DNA of 12,639 nt, taken from NCBI GenBank assembly GCA_030697445.1, contig JAUYPY010000025.1, forward strand, positions 1-12,639. The letters are read 5' to 3'. Positions 11,063-12,639 of the stretch are shown one piece after another. The notes under the pieces are model-generated. The model made no database searches, was not told the origin of the DNA, and saw only the letters and a list, made by a program, of their open reading frames with translations. Made by a program: the position numbers and the translations under genes. Position 1 is the first letter of the stretch. Every line of letters starts with the position of its first letter. The DNA is from a bacterium (GTDB lineage: Bacteria > Patescibacteriota > Minisyncoccia > Phycocordibacterales > UBA10002).

Positions 11063-12427
11063 ATGTATTTATTGCGATTGAAAAATATTGGCATTATCGC
11101 CGTGCTTGGTGCTGCGTTTGCGGTTGGCTGTGGTGCGACATTGGCGTTTGCACAAGAAGGGGGAATGCCCCCGCCACCTCCTCCGCCATCAGGTGGCGGC
11201 GATTTTGGAGGAGGGTATCAGCAACGGCCGCCGGAAGGAAATTATCAGCAAGGTGGACAACAGCAGGGCGGATATCAACCGCGTCCAATGACTCCGCAAG
11301 AGGGAATGATGCGTGGTGGATCTGAACAAGGAATGTATAATCAAAAAGGGTCTCCACAAGAAATGATGAAGGGGCAGGAGCAAATGATACGCCAAAAAGA
11401 AGAAATGATGCGTGACGGATCGCAACAACGCGGCGGGTCGTGGGGAGGTCCTGAAGATGGGATGATGCGTGGCGGAGGGGATTTTGACGGCGATTCTGGA
11501 GGTGAAGAGGGAGATGATTTTGAGGCGCGAGAAGCAGAAATGCAGAAACGGCAGTTGACTGAAATGAAACGGAATTTGCGCGGCATGGAGCAGGGACTCA
11601 AGATGATTAAGCAAATAACCGCCAAACTTGCGAAGCAAAATGTTCCGATTCCAAGCGAATATGCAACTCTGGTTTCTGATTTAACGCAAGCGCTCGCGGT
11701 CGTGAAAAATGCCACGGAAATGACGGATGATGTGCAAGCGGCGATGGAAGTTATTATGGAGCGCGGCGAAGAATTGCGTGATGCGGGTCCGCGGCTTGGT
11801 ATGCTTGCGCAATGGCCGATGACAGTGAAGCAGGCGGAAGCGCAAGTAAGACGGCTTGTAGCACAGTTTGCTCGTGTCAAGAAAAACAAGACCAGTGCGA
11901 CATATCCGGAATTACTTGCAAAAGTTGAGGTGAGCGTTGGGGCTGTGAGCAGCGCGCTTGCGCAAGCAAAAAGCGAGGCATCTGGAGGGGACATAGAAAC
12001 CGCAATGGAAACACTCCGCGACGGTGTTTTTGAGGGGTCGCAAGATGCATACGATGCAATGCGCGTACTTGAAAACATTGCCAATCTTTCTCGCGTGGTG
12101 AAGCAGGCGGAGAAAGAAATTGCGCGGTATGACAAAGAAGCGACACGGTATGAAAAGCAGGGGAAGGATGTTTCCGCGCTCCGTGGCCTTATTGCGCAAA
12201 TGAAAGAGAAATTGGCTGAGGTAAAAAGCGTAATGTCGTCTGGAAATGTTGACCACGACGACTTGTTTGAAGTAATGAACAGCGCGGAGAATATTCGCAA
12301 CGACGCGGAAGCGGAGCTGCAACATCTACGCGGCAGGCCGTCAGATGTTGAAAAGCAGTTTCAAAGCAGCGCGGCTAACAAAGCCGATGCGGCAATAGGA
12401 AAGTCGCTTCAGACGCTGAAAAAGTAG
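11063..12427 (+). CDS. Secreted low-complexity plus helical protein, unknown function
   Basis: This 454-residue protein starts with a signal peptide: positive start, hydrophobic core 9-28 and likely cleavage after AFA at 30. Next is a disordered region (31-165) with a seven-proline run, Gly/Gln-rich stretches and a 33-residue imperfect duplication marked by MM pairs at 82, 101, 115 and 134. The rest (about 170-454) is helical and charged, with repeated K/E/A-rich coiled-coil-like helices. The cysteine at 23 is not in a good lipobox. It is exported or surface-exposed; a role in cell-surface contact or attachment is only an inference. The family is not recognised. The start was set at ATG 11063 because it gives a clean signal peptide; the frame is open further upstream only through non-ATG codons. 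A strong terminator follows. Confidence 0.85.
   Translation: MYLLRLKNIGIIAVLGAAFAVGCGATLAFAQEGGMPPPPPPPSGGGDFGGGYQQRPPEGNYQQGGQQQGGYQPRPMTPQEGMMRGGSEQGMYNQKGSPQEMMKGQEQMIRQKEEMMRDGSQQRGGSWGGPEDGMMRGGGDFDGDSGGEEGDDFEAREAEMQKRQLTEMKRNLRGMEQGLKMIKQITAKLAKQNVPIPSEYATLVSDLTQALAVVKNATEMTDDVQAAMEVIMERGEELRDAGPRLGMLAQWPMTVKQAEAQVRRLVAQFARVKKNKTSATYPELLAKVEVSVGAVSSALAQAKSEASGGDIETAMETLRDGVFEGSQDAYDAMRVLENIANLSRVVKQAEKEIARYDKEATRYEKQGKDVSALRGLIAQMKEKLAEVKSVMSSGNVDHDDLFEVMNSAENIRNDAEAELQHLRGRPSDVEKQFQSSAANKADAAIGKSLQTLKK
11306..11503 (+). repeat. Two imperfect 99-bp tandem repeats within the secreted-protein gene
   Basis: ATGATG-containing blocks start at 11306, 11363, 11405 and 11462, spaced 57, 42 and 57 nt. 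That is two copies of a 99-bp (33-codon) unit, each with two MM(R/K) blocks. The copies have diverged but keep the frame. Confidence 0.6.
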
Positions 12428-12444
12428 TTTCAGAACACATGATT

Positions 12445-12486
12445 AAACACCCGATGTCTAAATTGCAGACATCGGGTGTTTTCTGT
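12445..12486 (+). terminator. Rho-independent terminator of the secreted-protein gene
   Basis: A perfect 15-bp stem, AAACACCCGATGTCT (12445-12459) with AGACATCGGGTGTTT (12467-12481), loop AAATTGC, then a T-rich tail that merges with the next promoter. Confidence 0.93.
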
Positions 12487-12492
12487 TATCAT
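12484..12492 (+). promoter_or_regulatory. Extended -10 promoter of tRNA-Tyr
   Basis: TGTTATCAT (12484-12492) ends 9 nt before the tRNA, the same distance as for tRNA-Thr. It overlaps the terminator tail, as the smc promoter does. The -35 is poor (TTGCAG in the terminator loop at best). Confidence 0.6.
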
Positions 12493-12501
12493 CTGCATAT
12501 C

Positions 12502-12584
12502 GCGCCGGTCGTATAGCGGCAATTACAGGAGACTGTAAATCTCCCGACCATTGGTCTACGCTGGTTCGAGTCCAGCCCGGCGCA
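12502..12584 (+). tRNA. tRNA-Tyr (anticodon GTA)
   Basis: A class II tRNA of 83 nt with a long variable arm. The acceptor stem GCGCCGG/CCGGCGC (12502-12508/12577-12583) and anticodon stem GGAGA/TCTCC are intact; the loop CTGTAAA places GTA at 12535-12537. The T arm is GCTGG-TTCGAGT-CCAGC, the discriminator A12584, and no CCA is encoded. Confidence 0.96.
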
Positions 12585-12589
12585 TTTTT

Positions 12590-12639
12590 ATGAAAAACGG
12601 AAATGGACGAGAAGGTTTGCGCACATGGATTGAAGTTGA
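12590..12639 (+). CDS. alr: Start of a probable alanine racemase, cut by window end
   Basis: ATG 12590 opens 16 full codons before the window ends. The peptide has GLRTWIEV near its end, matching the RTWxEID segment at the N-terminus of many alanine racemases, the PLP enzymes that make D-alanine for peptidoglycan. Only five T residues separate it from the tRNA-Tyr 3' end and there is no ribosome site, repeating the tRNA-Thr/pheS arrangement. With so little sequence the assignment is tentative. Confidence 0.5.
   Translation, partial: MKNGNGREGLRTWIEV

Overview
This is a compact, roughly half-GC stretch of bacterial chromosome that looks like a Patescibacteria (CPR) genome, most likely Parcubacteria-like. 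That is an inference from reduced versions of core proteins: a 736-residue SMC, a PheS without its N-terminal arm and a PheT without its EMAP-type tRNA-binding domain. Gaps are tiny and most genes are single transcription units on the plus strand. TGA is used as a stop (minus-strand gene), so the recoded-TGA groups are unlikely. No phage, transposon or CRISPR is seen.

Layout. 1-145: tRNA-Val(CAC), cut at its 5' end, and tRNA-Ala(CGC). 146-500: a strong promoter, a short hairpin-rich transcript with a possible 57-residue ORF, and a strong terminator. 520-2730: mini-SMC. 2757-3497: ribosomal protein L25. 3517-4803: secreted coiled-coil plus lytic-transglycosylase protein. 4852-7551: tRNA-Thr(TGT), pheS, and pheT broken into two overlapping frames, with the C-terminal FDX-ACB domain in the second frame. 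7682-8143: an orphan minus-strand gene with its own promoter and terminator. 8274-10958: an Hsp100 ATPase with a ClpB-like middle domain and a ClpC-like IGF loop. 11063-12427: a secreted Pro/Gly/Gln/Met-rich, helical protein. 12502-12639: tRNA-Tyr(GTA) and the first codons of a probable alanine racemase gene.

Three themes run through the window. First, nearly every unit starts with an extended -10 box (TGnTAnnnT). For rplY, the transglycosylase gene and clpB the box sits only 6-8 nt before the ATG, which predicts leaderless mRNAs. pheS and the racemase gene instead begin 11 and 5 nt after a tRNA 3' end, so tRNA processing would release nearly leaderless messages. Second, GC-rich palindromic elements sit in frame inside rplY, pheS and pheT; the first two share sequence and reading frame and resemble in concept the protein-embedded palindromes of Rickettsia. 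Third, pheT is interrupted at CTT-TAA-A, a +1 slippery-looking site like the one in prfB, beside a possible restart codon with a GGTGG ribosome site.

Functionally the window mixes translation (four tRNAs, L25, PheRS), chromosome maintenance (SMC), protein quality control (Clp) and envelope biology (transglycosylase, secreted protein, probable racemase). All calls rest on reading the sequence; no database search was run.
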